From: Plutella xylostella
Lineage: Eukaryota > Arthropoda > Insecta > Lepidoptera > Plutellidae
DNA length: 64,000 nt
Assembly: GCF_932276165.1 (NCBI RefSeq)
Contig: NC_063994.1
Span: 1,674,001 to 1,738,000, forward strand
Direction: 5' to 3'
Part shown: one piece after another, positions 1 to 11,118 of the stretch
Numbering within the stretch: position 1 is the stretch's first letter
How the letters are laid out: each line of letters opens with the position of its first letter
Notes under the pieces: generated by a model
The model's database searches: none
Seen by the model: the letters and a program-made list of their open reading frames with translations, nothing else
What the model was told of the DNA's origin: nothing
Made by a program: the position numbers and the translations under genes

Positions 1-717
1 GTAATTTGTCCTACAATTTTACAAGAGTAGACCTCTGGCGCACAATTCACCCGCATTCGCAAAGGTCAGGTAGCGTCAAGTTATTTTCAAGTCACTTTTT
101 TTCTGAAGACTGCTTGGAGCGCTGCCAGCCGCTTTGTGAGGAGTTCGTGGACCGTCAATTATTCACCAGACGCCCGCTTGCGCCTCAGCTCATGTGGAAA
201 ATATTGAAACTTTCAAAGAAAACTAACTTCTTATGGGATCTACATGTACAGTTTAATTTGATCTTTAAACCACGGTGGCTAACGCTGGTAGTAAACCAGT
301 AAAGAAGATTTGATAGAATACGTTTTGTAGACATTCAAAATTAACTAGACAACAAGACAGTAGTTTATAAGCTGCTAGCTACTACTTATTTTTACAGGTG
401 AGAAAAACATATAACAATACCTACATATAACCACTTGCAAAGTTTTTATATTCCACACATGGTTCCATATGTGGTATGAAATATACATCAGGGCTTGAAA
501 TTCAATATAGTTTGGTTGGAAGCGGGCCAACGCGATACTGTAGTGTGGATGACACGTTTGGGAGGCTGACTTGGCAGAATTTAAGCTTATAAATACAAGT
601 TACTACTTACATTTTAACAGGCACATTTCATAAATTCGTCCGACTGTAGCATTTGATTTGATGTATATTTGACAGATTTTTTATTTCTACTTCTACTTTG
701 AGCCTGTATCTCACTTA
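1..717. other. non-coding DNA, nothing recognised
   Basis: This stretch lies on the 3' side of the syndapin exons and is probably syndapin intron. The open frame at 6-302 on the plus strand has no recognisable motif, and I found no syndapin exon here on the minus strand. Confidence 0.5.
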
Positions 718-814
718 GGGCCTCTCGATTTAGTATCAAATTTTATATGAATTGACGTTTCTTAAATCGAGATTTGACACTAAATCTAGATTTAAATGTT
801 TGTGCAAGTGGGGC
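718..814. mobile_element. Tourist-like MITE (PIF/Harbinger type), copy 1
   Basis: The element begins GGGCC, ends with GTGCAAGTGGGGC, and is flanked by TTA on both sides (715-717 and 815-817). The inner arms form a hairpin around TTTAGT-TCAAAT and ATTTGACACTAAAT. It shares more than 80 bp with the copy at 7165-7281 but has lost about 20 bp of its left arm. A TTA duplication with GG-starting inverted repeats is the usual PIF/Harbinger signature. It has no coding capacity. Confidence 0.75.
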
Positions 815-817
815 TTA

Positions 818-2590
818 ATTAATAAGAGAGCAGAGACTGTAGTGCGCCCAAAATACTAAACGACATATTATCATCTGCTAACTATGAGAAAGGCCGTCGA
901 CAGAGATGTGCCTTTAAAGAGGCCTATGTCCAGCAGTTGACTACCGCAGCTCTGATCTTAATATGTAGGTAACTCATTAGCTTACTACAGTCCTTTAGAT
1001 TATCATTATCAATAACCTCCATAGCTGATGGCCGGCCTCAGCGAAGCCCCACAACAGTTGACGAGTTGACACAGAAATCTCTGGTCAAAGTCGACTGGAC
1101 TACAATTATAAAATGCTAAGCTAATATAAAAAAAATGCTACACAACAAAAAATAAGCATTGACGCAATAAATAACTTTGTAAGCAAATTCTTTTTTTAAT
1201 AATCACAATAAAATGTCGACGGCAATAAATAAATGCAAATCCGATAAAATTATCGGAATTTCACACTTCATAACGCTTCATACTTTACGCTACTCGCCGT
1301 TTTACATAACAGCACTTTTCTTTCTATAGCACGTTGAAAATCTAATGTTTTGTAATGGTTACGTTATGTTGTTTTACCTACTGTACTTAAATTAATCGTC
1401 TAAGCACGTGCCAAGCTTGTACCTAGTGGCCAAATAGGCAAAGCATGGACTAATCGGAAACCCGGCATCCTTATTAGGTGTCTGAATGCGCGGTTTGACT
1501 GTGACATAAGGATATGTCCGCCGATTGATTGCACATAGTTATGTGGCAGTGAAATAGCAGTTACTGCCTTTTTGAGTTAATTATGGAAGTTTGTGAAATG
1601 CATCATGGAATAATTATTAAATTCATTTAATATATTATGTAACGTAAGCCTCCTTAGCGTGTCTGTGATGAACCCTAGAGCTACACTAGAGTTTGTCACC
1701 GTGGTGAAAAGATTTGCCAGTCAGATTAGTACCTATTCAGCATAATATAATACATATGTCACTCGAGGGGGTTTCCATACTACTAACGTCCAGTGTAAGT
1801 ATAGCACTATTAAAATAAAATACTTATTAACATTCTAACTAAATGAAATATTCGCAGTAGGTTCAAAACAAGACATACCGTCAGCATGCAGTCATGGTGG
1901 CATCATCCGAGATGCTTCCATCACGACTCGATAAGAATATCATTACGCTATCAAGTTTATTGTTTTGCATTTTGTTTACTAGATGTGGGTATGAATTGTA
2001 ATTACAGAAATAATTACACATTAGATCATCATCAAAGAGATTCATTACGTTATCTTTAGGATACTTTTGTATGTTTATTGGATTCTGTGGCATACATACG
2101 AGTAACTTGTAAGCAGTCAACTTCTTTAAGTATCACAGTTGGAAACGTCCAAAAACCGAAAAAACTGTTCCTTTTATAAAATCCACCTAACATGAAATTA
2201 TGTTAGAATCGAAAACTCCACAACTGGAAATTTTTGGCGTATTTCAGCTTCTACCGTATTTCACTGGTGCAATAACTTTTATCTTTGCTATCTTTCACCA
2301 CCACAGCAACAGTAAATCACTCTCATTCATTGTCGCGAAGGATGGCTGCCGCGTCATCAACTCATCACTAATCCTATTAGAAGCTCGCCCACTGCTTTGT
2401 TTACTATTGTACCGAGCGGATTACGGCTGCAAGTACAGAGACTAATAAAGGCTTAGTGCCTTGACACTTTCATGCACACAACCTGCCTGCTACTTCATCC
2501 AGTCACATAGGTATCGAATAAAACACCATATTCCAATTAGCAAATCGAATTTGGGGTTAACTGGTCGTTAACATATACCAAGATGTATTA
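818..2590. other. non-coding DNA with one retrotransposon-tail scrap
   Basis: The only recognisable item is a short scrap at about 888-945 containing GAGGCCTATGTCCAGCAG, the phrase found at the 3' end of lepidopteran RTE-type elements. The minus-strand frame 1881-2120 and plus-strand frame 2200-2445 show no motif. Confidence 0.5.
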
Positions 2591-2738
2591 GTGCCAATTT
2601 CTCCATAGTCGGTTATCTAACCGACAGAGATTGGTTAAGAAATTATACGTCATCTCCATATAAAATTCTTGACAGATGTGTCAAAAGTCAACCACTAATA
2701 CCTGGTTATGCTCTAACCGACTATGGAGAAATTGGCAC
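2591..2738. mobile_element. MITE with 25-bp inverted repeats, TTA duplication
   Basis: The left end GTGCCAATTTCTCCATAGTC matches the reverse complement of the right end over about 25 bp. TTA flanks both sides (2588-2590, 2739-2741). Length is 148 bp with no coding potential. The TTA duplication suggests PIF/Harbinger mobilisation. Confidence 0.8.
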
Positions 2739-3182
2739 TTAAGCCGTCATGTGCATGAAAACGAGACACTGAAATATTAATTTTGTCTGAAGATGCACTT
2801 TAGCTTCACAAAATCGGTATGGACTGCTGCTTCGCTAACAATCTCGTTGCGTACCGATTGCATGATAGCTCACGTTCGTTTTTGTCAAGCAAGAGTTCTC
2901 TGACACGCAGCCGTGTTTACGCATAAAGCGATGCAGTTTAGCTTCACGCACTCCTCAAAGCTCTCAACGATTAACCTCTAAAACGAATGACGCTACGGCT
3001 TTAATGTAACCGTCCTCGTATTGGTATCGTACGCAACGGACGCATCGCATTTAGTATTCTTTGTATCCAATTTCACGTCATCGGCATTGCTCTCGCCGTT
3101 TCTCCATACATTTATGACAATCCTATTGGTGCGATACGTATGATACCGATAGGTGGACGCTTGCCTTCAGTCTCCAGTTCAC

Positions 3183-3211
3183 CTTGTGATAGCTGTCCTT
3201 CTGCCAGTTCC
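3183..3211 (-). pseudogene. syndapin exon 3'-end fragment, duplicate copy a
   Basis: These 29 bases repeat the last 28-29 bases of the syndapin exon at 3946-4094 (minus strand, encoding about NWQKDSYHK) and keep a donor-like GTGAA just beyond. The rest of the exon is absent and is replaced by a non-LTR retrotransposon tail. It has no acceptor, so it is not expected to be used. Confidence 0.8.
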
Positions 3212-3510
3212 AGAACTATTCAAAGGTCTTGGGGACATAACCACGCTATTGAGCGATTAGATGATCAACATCGCTGGAATGGGTTGGGTTACCAACGTCG
3301 CTGGAGCAATATAGCAATGAAGTCGGCAAGATCCTGCGACAATTACAGGCAGGGGACTGGAGGTGGAAAGCGACTGCGCAGGATAGAGACCAGTGGCGAC
3401 CTCATGTGTCTGAGGCCAAGATCCACGGGTCGCTGAGCCAGCAGAGTATGTAAGTATTGAGCGATGACGAACAAAAACAAATGACGCCACAGCTTCAGTC
3501 TCCAGCTCAC
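3212..3510 (+). repeat. non-LTR retrotransposon tail, tandem unit 1
   Basis: On the plus strand the segment reads in frame as the end of a non-LTR polyprotein, with AQDRDQWR followed by VSEAKIHGSLSQQ and then a stop, a phrase typical of insect non-LTR 3' ends. The same segment recurs at 3652-3945, with small indels. Both units lie between copies of the syndapin exon end, so retrotransposon tail and exon fragment were amplified together. Confidence 0.7.
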
Positions 3511-3599
3511 CTTGTGATAGCTGTCCTTCTGCCAGTTCTTGATCTGCGTGATGACGTCGTTGACGAGCCCGCCTCGCCCAGGAGCGCCCTTCCTCCAAC
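3511..3599 (-). pseudogene. truncated duplicate of syndapin exon, still frame-compatible (copy b)
   Basis: On the minus strand this copy keeps the last 19 codons of the exon at 3946-4094 (LVNDVITQIKNWQKDSYHK) and a GTGAGC donor. Internally it has lost about 48 bp and its 5' part has drifted (WRKGAPGRGG). An AG lies immediately before its first base (CATCTAG). The copy has the same entry phase (two bases plus whole codons, 29 codons here against 49 in the real exon). The acceptor lacks a pyrimidine tract, so use is doubtful. If included, the F-BAR helix would be shortened and altered. Confidence 0.7.
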
Positions 3600-3623
3600 C
3601 TAGATGGCGCCACGTGCACTCAC

Positions 3624-3651
3624 CTTGTGATAGCTGTCCTTCTGCCAGTTC
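3624..3651 (-). pseudogene. syndapin exon 3'-end fragment, duplicate copy c
   Basis: This is another 28-bp copy of the exon 3' end with its donor (CTCAC on the plus strand), directly followed by the second retrotransposon-tail unit. It has no acceptor and no upstream exon sequence. Confidence 0.8.
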
Positions 3652-3945
3652 CGGAACTATTCAAAGGTCTTGGGAACATAACAAAGCTATTGAGCGATTA
3701 GATGACGAACATCTAGAAAGCATGGGTTGGGTTACCAACGACGCTGGAGCGATGAAGTCGGCAAGGAGCGCCAACTACAGGCAGGTGACTGGAGGTGGAG
3801 AGCGACTGCGCAGGATAGAGACCAGTGGCGACTTCATGTGTCTGAGGCCAAGATCCACTTCGGGTCGCTGAGCCAGCAGACTAAGTAAGTATTGAGCGAT
3901 GACGAACAAAAACAAATGACGCTACAGCTGCAGTCTCCAGCTCAC
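3652..3945 (+). repeat. non-LTR retrotransposon tail, tandem unit 2
   Basis: This is the second copy of the 3212-3510 unit. It reads W-RATAQDRDQWRLHVSEAK and ends GSLSQQTK-stop on the plus strand. It runs to within a few tens of bases of the donor of the authentic syndapin exon, so the 5' end of that intron is retrotransposon-derived. Confidence 0.7.
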
Positions 3946-4094
3946 CTTGTGATAGCTGTCCTTCTGCCAGTTCTTGATCTGCGTGATGACGTCGTTGACG
4001 AGGCTGTCGCGCACGCGCAGATGCAGCTCGCACAGGCGCTCCGCCTCGCCCAGCGCGCCCTTCCACGCCGCCTCCATCGTGCCGTACTCCGGAC
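3946..4094 (-). CDS. Synd: syndapin/PACSIN, F-BAR domain coding exon
   Basis: Minus-strand exon of 149 nt, bounded by a good acceptor (pyrimidine-rich, ending CCGCCAG) and a CAAG/GTGAGC donor. It begins in phase 1 (GT completes the glycine of EKG) and encodes 49 residues starting PEYGTMEAAWKG and ending NWQKDSYHK. These match the second part of the PACSIN/syndapin F-BAR domain, which dimerises and bends membranes in endocytosis and at synapses. The phase fits the exon ending at 11697 exactly, giving IEKGPEYGTMEAAW. The next F-BAR exon was not found in 1-3945 and must lie outside the window. The 3' end of this exon has been duplicated three times just downstream (3183-3651). It is much more GC-rich than its surroundings. 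Confidence 0.93.
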
Positions 4095-5164
4095 CTGGCG
4101 GGTGAGACGGGGTGTTGTAAGTTTAAGGTGTCTGTGATATCGTAGATGGTAAATGGAGGCATAGATTTTTAGCTATTGCGCTGGTTTCGGGAGGTTTTCG
4201 CAAAGCAGTGGAACCCATAATATATATTGGAAAAGGAATCCTGGAACGTTAAAAGGGATGGTAGTTATACGTTGATCTGTCTATTTGCCTGTGATATCGT
4301 AGCATCGAAACGGATGATTTTTGTATGGTACTGTTACTGCGCTGGATCTTGGAGGACATTGAGTAGTAGTAGAGACCTATACTATACATATTAACAGCAG
4401 TAGTTCTGTAAGAGAAAAGGAAACCTGGAATGTTAAAACCATTAAATTCTTTTCAAATATGAAATTTTATGTACAACAAGAATGTATACAGACGTGTAGA
4501 TTCTCGATGTATTGTAATGTACCTTGAGTGCACTGAACTCATTTTTATAATCCGATCTTGATATGATCCGATGCGATCCAGCGGAAAATGGGCGCCTCGC
4601 TTGAAGGTGGCCTCTGAGTGGGATAACAGACGAGTATTATGTACCTACATGCTACAAAGTGCTTCCGAATATCTGTTGATATTTTTATCGATTTCGCATT
4701 GAATTAACAATAATATTCAAAAAAAACATGTATTTTTGGTGTCAAGGCCATAGTCTAAAATAAATTATTTATTCATGTGCATAATTATCGAACAGCCAAT
4801 ACCAAAATCATGCAAAAAATCTTTCAGATTGCATAATTACTTGCAAATGTACGCAGCATCTATAAAAGCTGTGAGCTTTTGTAATTTTACGGCCGATCGT
4901 AAAACTTAGGTCTGCGAAAATCATTATCAACCCACCACACACGTACTAGTAGGTTTATACGTTTTACTACATAATAGCGGAAATGGCTTTTAATGTACTG
5001 AAAATTGGACACGTCAACACCAGAAACACAATGACGCAACATTTTACAGAGTCTATATGAAATTAACTTTAACTAGTATACTTCCATCGGGCTCATTAGT
5101 ATCCACTGGAGTACGCACCGGTGGGCCTTCGTTCAACCTTCAGCATTTCAGGATCAGCCTCATT

Positions 5165-5370
5165 AATTCCATCATCATCAGTCAATATAATAAAATCCAC
5201 CGGACATAGACATTGCTGAGCGTGACAACAATCTAACTTATCTCCTAAGCGACTCTAGCAAGGAAGTCGTCGAACCTAACAGTTATCGGTTCTTTGGTAG
5301 GTAAAACTGCAGATTATAGCAGATTTTAACAGCTGCTATGTCGGCAACCTCAGTCCTCTGGCGGTAAAAC
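5165..5370 (-). mobile_element. decayed RTE-type retrotransposon 3' fragment
   Basis: Short islands (ATCATCATCAGTCAA, GGACATAGAC, AACAGTTATCGGTTCTT, GCTATGTCGGCAACCTCAGT) match in order the better-preserved RTE tail at 29955-30265, in the same orientation. The reading frame is destroyed. Confidence 0.6.
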
Positions 5371-7164
5371 AAAACTACACACTAATACGATGTGATAAGC
5401 CGATATTCCTCTGCGGCAAAGCAACGCTTGAAGCCTAATGATCGACTATTTAAATCACTGGCTACACAGGCCACCGTGAACTAGAGGAAACCAGCGTCTG
5501 TGCCAAGGCCGTTAAGGGTCAAAACCCCGTGCGAAGGCCCTGCAGGTAATTGCTAAGGGTAAACCTTGTACCCTGCTTCCAATTTACGTGTGCTAAATAT
5601 AGTTGCTATCTCAGATCAGGCAGTCATTCAAAAGTGAATGATGCTAATTGAAAAACCTGAGAGCTAGTCATTTTGTATTTCCATCGGCTACTCGAAATGG
5701 AATGCGTAAAAACTCACATAACAGGTTTTATTTACGTTCGCGACGGTAACTGTATTATCCTTATGTGGACGATTGAATATAATATAATTTTATGTATGTA
5801 TGCAAAACACCTGTGCCTTAATCTGTCATAAAATATGAGAGGAACCCTGGCAGTCTGTATTTAATAAAGCGACAACATTTTCCATTATTCTTATATCAGA
5901 GATGACTCTAAATTCTACAATACACAAAAGTCCCAGTGAGATATGGAACGACAATAGCAGATGGGACTGTTTCATTGCTCGTGAGCTTATAATCTGATAT
6001 ACATTATTGGCCTTGCTTGGGAAGAAGTAACTAGCAAATCACCGATCCTTAATAGCCTTACATGACTGGATGCACAGCATTTCACCAGAACAAGAGTTAT
6101 TGCAAGAGCGCAAGCAGAGAGAGCCGTCTATAATAAAGCATGTGACACAATCGCAGTTAATAATCGTGCTTGTACCCCGGCGCGGGAGGGTTACTCCTTC
6201 ACAAAAAACGAACAAGCAAAAGCTGTTATGTCGTGTGTAGTTCAGCACTTCGTTTCTCGCAAGCTGGCGTGACCCCGCAGGCTGGACGCTTTTCGTAAGT
6301 TCCCTGACGGGTTTCATAATGGCGGTTCGGCGAAACACGTCCGATTATACACTTGCAGTTGACGTAAGAGGTGCAGCGACGACCGCACGCGCATTCCATT
6401 CGGAATTCGAACGACACTTTCGATTTTCGAATCTGCCAATAAGACATGGCCAGTACGTGCGTCTCATCTGGATGAACTGGCCACTTGTTCAGAATAGAAT
6501 AAGAGGAAAATATTTTAAATTCAATCGGGATATTTACTTTCATTTTCAGTTTATTCTTGGCTCGGCCACGGAAGAGTTCTAGAAAATTCAGATAATGGAT
6601 GCAACTCAATGTAGAATAAGCAATTTAATGTGTCATGTTAGGTAATCCCTGAAAACGTGTCTGACACTCCTAATGTACAATCAGAAGAAAGTGAAGTGGT
6701 CGATAGAGCTCAAACAGACTGTATAACTGTACCTAATTACCATTTCATACGATATTATGCTACGGACGATGACTCATTGTTGATTTACAATCGCAGTTTA
6801 CTATCAACACTTGTAGCTTATCGCAAATTATTTTGTAAATAAATAGTACAAACTACAATTTTCACACAATGAAGCGTAACTAAATATGTATTATATTCAC
6901 AAGCGCATAATACTTTAAACGTTGCGCGAGCTAATTAAAGTCCATGACAAGTGTTGATCAACTTATCTATCATCACATCTGATATGGCTGCTATTATTTT
7001 TATTAACCTAGAAGCGCTACAATTACCGACTGAACACAATATTTTTACTCATTTGAGAATCCGCATTACGCATGTAAGTAAGTTTTTAATGTAAAAAAAA
7101 TAAAAAACTCTGGCATCGCATCAACCAAAGGTATACACATCGTTATTTTACTTATTTACATTTA

Positions 7165-7281
7165 GGGCCACTTGCAGAAACATATTAAATCTGGATTTAG
7201 TGTCAAATTTTATATGGATTGACGTTTCTTAAATCGAGATTTGACACTAAATCTAAATTTAAATGTTTGTGCAAGTGGGGC
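7165..7281. mobile_element. Tourist-like MITE, copy 2
   Basis: This is the fuller copy of the element at 718-814. The left end GGGCCACTTGCAGAAACAT pairs with the right end ATGTTTGTGCAAGTGGGGC, and most of the sequence folds into one hairpin. TTA precedes it; the right flank reads TTT, so the duplication is imperfect. Confidence 0.75.
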
Positions 7282-8351
7282 TTTCGATGACGAAAGTATG
7301 CTTAATAATTATGAACTGACCATAGTGATGGTCAATAATGTGTTTGTTTCCGATAATCAGGAGTTACACTAATATGACTACAAATAGACAGTTTCACTGA
7401 CTATAGCTACCCAAAAATGTATACGTTATATACTAGCGAGCTATAGTAGCTCAGTGACAGCTACATACAATACTACATAAAACGTATACATTTTCCTACA
7501 TAATACTTTCCTAGGACTATGAATTTCTATGGTAGTCACGATTTATTTGTAGGTGAGTACGCGCTGCAGCGACAGGTTGTAAAGTATTGTATAGTGAGGT
7601 GCATTCGTGTAGAAAATGCTTGCATAATATACTGCGATGATTACGATGCGGGCAATGGCGACTCCACAATCTATGCGCTACTAGCGCAAGACATGAGATT
7701 ACCGGCAACAGGTTTATTTAAAAAAATCTGGTTTTAACCAACATCAAAGAAACTGAAATTTTGTAGTGTTTTCACAATTTACCCGAGATGTATTTTGTAG
7801 TTCGAAAGCTGACCTGACCGGCTCTGAGAGTAATTCTTGCTGTGATTTATGAAATTCGATTTACCAATCAAAAGACACAAATTCTTGCCTTCATCTTGCG
7901 TTTGGAACAGTGTACTCGAATGATTGACGATGAGTACAAAAATAATGGTTCGGTAGGTAGGTATACTATTCACGTCACGAGCTATGAATCCAAATACCAA
8001 TCTCTCGGTTCGAAACTGTGAATTCCAGAAGGGTATTCCGGCAGAGCAATCCGCAAAAGCGTTGAATGCATTTCACGCAAAGCTAATCAAACGCTTTGGC
8101 GAACCTAATTCTCACCTACTAGCTGGGATTGTGTTAAACGAGATTTCACGTAAAGCGTAGCTAAAACAGACCTTATTCCAGTGCATCAGGGAAACCTTAG
8201 GTTTGCCACCGTCAAATCAGATTAAAGTTTCCGTTCAGTGATCCCTATCTGTTATTGCAAATCCGCAGCTTGCGTTTACATACATTAAGATTAAATACGT
8301 GTTACCGTCGCGCTTTAGCCAATTCTGATATCTACACATTTTTTAAAGTGA
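7282..8351. other. non-coding DNA upstream of the CR1-like element
   Basis: The small opposing frames at 7517-7737 show no motif. I see no structure beyond a weak local inverted repeat around 7410-7500 (CTATAGCTAC, GTATACGTTATA-like pieces). Confidence 0.4.
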
Positions 8352-8969
8352 TCCCAAACCTCTAATTTAACAACAGAAACCTGGCTACTGGATAGTATCT
8401 ACAGCTCTGAGTTGTGTGATCCACGTTACGACGTGTTTCGCCTTGATAGAAATCTCTCCGAAACAAAAAAGACTACCGGTGGCGGCGTAATGATATGCGT
8501 AAAGCGAAGTCTAGGTGCCTACTCACGGAGCGAGTGGTCATGCTCGCCAACTGAAGCTCTATGGGTAACGATACCTTCGCATAACATTAGTTCTAGTACT
8601 GAACTTCATATTTTATGTACTTATATTCCCGGTGAATCCTCCACGCAGGCTCGGGATCTTAAAAATATAATTAATTCTGTCATAAATTCTTCTTTAGGTA
8701 TATGTAACAACTCCTTTATGTTGCTCGGTGACTTTAATCTCCCTTTTATACGTTGGGAAAGGGACGGGCCAGTCTTCCTGAAGCAAGGTTCGATTGAAAT
8801 ACAGCAAGCTGGTTTTAACCTGATTACTGAGCTCAGTGCTTTAGGTTATTCTCAGCATAGCCGAGTAAAAAACTCTTGCAACAACACGCTGGACCTTGTT
8901 TTCGGTAACTTCCCCCTCGCCCTGGCCAGATGTAGTGACCCACTCCTCTTATGGACATTACATATATAA
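8352..8969 (+). pseudogene. retrotransposon endonuclease (APE type), N-terminally truncated
   Basis: The frame opens just after a stop at about 8349 and carries the apurinic-endonuclease landmarks in order: ETWL, GGGVMI, LGDFNLPFI near residue 130 of the open part, and NTLDLVF. The catalytic Glu of the LTETWL-type motif is kept, but the N-terminal active-site strand is missing. The expected continuation after CSDPLL lies in another frame (from 8951), so a frameshift truncates it. The enzyme would nick target DNA to prime reverse transcription. Confidence 0.85.
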
Positions 8970-9595
8970 CTGTGGAACCTTTAAAAATTAATCCAGTCAC
9001 AAAGTATAAATATGGCAAGGGTGATTATAAAAGTATAGTGCACCACCTAAATGAAATACCCTGGGAAGAGCTGTTGAATGATTGTAGTGTGGATAATGCT
9101 GTACAATTTTTTTACGATCATTTATACGAATATCGTGATAAATACGTCCCAAAATCAAATACCAACAATTGTGGCTTATATCCAGTCTGGTATTCGAGAG
9201 CCCTGATAAAAATAATAAGGGAAAAATCTAAAGCACATCGTCGTTGGAAAAGATTTAAGAATTTGGTAGATTATTCAGAGTTCTCTTTGCTAAGGTCTAG
9301 GCAACGTAAGATTGAACGTGAATGCTTTGACAGGTACGTGCTTAATGTTGAGGTCAGTATCAAAAAGAATCCAAAGCAATTTTGGTCTTTTGTAAAAAGC
9401 AGACGTAACACATCTAGTTTTCCCTCTTATGTGACGTACAATGGAAATAAATTCATAGATGGTAATGATATATGCCAGGCTTTCAATGATTTCTTTCAGA
9501 GCGTTTTCCTGCCTCCGGCTAATGAATATCCAGATATAAATCCCTCCCTCCACCTCAATCTGGTCCAACATCTTGCATTAATTCATTTCAAGTGA
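8951..9595 (+). pseudogene. retrotransposon linker between endonuclease and RT
   Basis: This 214-residue segment continues the polyprotein in a shifted frame, starting MDITYITVEPL. It contains the spacer motif KKNPKQFWSFVKSRR, which is common in CR1/Jockey-group elements, and then ICQAFNDFFQSVF. It ends at a stop where the RT frame takes over, marking the second frameshift. Confidence 0.8.
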
Positions 9596-11118
9596 CTCAT
9601 CATGATGTTTTAAAACAATTAAAAAATATTAATATTAATAAAGGTGCAGGTTGTGATGGTATCCCGCCTATTTTTATCTCCCATTGCATGCCATCTCTTG
9701 TAAAACCACTAACAATCATATTTAACCGTTCTTTGTGTGAAGGTATATTCCCAACCATGTGGAAGAAAGCCTTTATAACTCCAATTCCTAAAAAAAAATC
9801 TAAACTCAAAGTCGAAGACTACAGGCCAATCTCAAAACTAAATATATTCGCTAAGGTTTTTGAAAAGCTGGTAATAGATTCAATTTATTTTATAATATCA
9901 CCATCCCTACCCGTTGAACAGCATGGTTTCCTACGTGGGCGATCAACAGTGAGTAATTTAACTACCTTCACAAATTTTTTGTACAAATCTATAGATAATC
10001 ACAAGCAGATTGATGTGATCTACACAGATTTTGAAAAGGCCTTCGATCGTGTGGATCACATCATTCTGCTCCGAAAACTTCAACATTTAGGTGTACATGG
10101 CGATTTGTTGCGGTGGGTCGAGTCGTACCTATCAAACCGATCTCAGGCAACAGCATTGGGGGGTTTTAAGTCCGACTTTGTTAAGATTTCTTCAGGCGTA
10201 CCTCAAGGATCACATCTAGGACCACTTCTCTACAACGCGTATTTATATGATATATACACTTGCTTTGCGTACTCCAATTTTTTAATGTATGCAGATGACA
10301 CAAAAATTTATTTGGATGTCGGCTCCGCCAATGATTGTAATAGACTACAAGCAGACCTCAATAATTTATCTAACTACTATTTAAATAATAGGATTAAAGT
10401 AAACATAAAAAAATGTCAAATCATCACCTTCACCCGGAAAAGAAACCCTGTCCCGTTTGATTATGTAATTCAGGGAACCCCTATCGACCGAACTAACCTG
10501 GTCCGTGATCTAGGCGTGTATTTTGATAGTAAACTCACTATGAGCCACCACATAGATATCATCACAACCAGAGCTCTCCAGAGTCTGGGATTTGTTATGC
10601 GAACCTGTAAACCATTTAAAGACCCTAACTCCATCAAAGTTATTTATAGCGCTTATGTCCGAAGTACCCTTGAATATGCCAGTCCCATCTGGTATCCACA
10701 ATACGTGACTTACATTCATCAAGTCGAGCGAATACAGAAGAAGTTCATAAATTTCTTAAATTATAAAACGAAATCCTGCTTTAAATCATATGAAGAAAGC
10801 TGTAATCATCACAACTTGTTGACATTGAGTCAGCGGCGATGTATGATTGACATGGTGCTTCTTTTTGATATCCTTGACAGCCGGCTCGATTGTCCTACAC
10901 TTTTGTCGGATATTGGTTATTGTGTACCAAGAAAACGCACCCGTCATACGAAATTGTTCCATGTTCCTCTGCATGGTTCAAATTATACCAAGAATTCAAT
11001 TCTAACACGCCTGGCGAGCAATTATAATAAACGGTTTTCAGCGATTGATCCTTATTGCACCACCAAGATATCTTTTAGAAGATCTGTCCTAGCAGCATTG
11101 AGGGCGGGTGAGGATTAA
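9592..11118 (+). pseudogene. reverse transcriptase of CR1-like element, frame uninterrupted
   Basis: The frame is 508 residues long with no internal stop. RT blocks are visible in order: GAGCDGIPPIF, TPIPKKKS, YRPISKLN, VEQHGFLRGRST, TDFEKAFDRVDH (first catalytic Asp), SGVPQGSHLGPLLY, MYADDTKIY (catalytic YADD), and NIKKCQIITF, followed by a CR1-type thumb (DLGVYFDSKLT, VRSTLEYASPIWYP, VERIQKKF). Length from the first block to the stop is normal for the group. It would copy element RNA at the nicked target. It is scored as a pseudogene because the upstream frame is broken twice. The ATG at 9592 is unlikely to be a genuine start. Confidence 0.9.

Larger units (their letters stand above)
4095..8351. 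other. syndapin intron sequence
   Basis: No host exon was recognised. It contains an RTE relic (5165-5370) and a MITE (7165-7281), listed separately. The opposing frames around 6226-6609 overlap on both strands and show no known motif. The remainder is AT-rich with no clear structure. Confidence 0.5.

Noticed and set aside
6226..6609. Overlapping open frames of 87-127 codons on both strands
   Set aside because: They mirror each other, have no splice or domain context and no recognisable motif; a long open stretch in both directions is likely chance.
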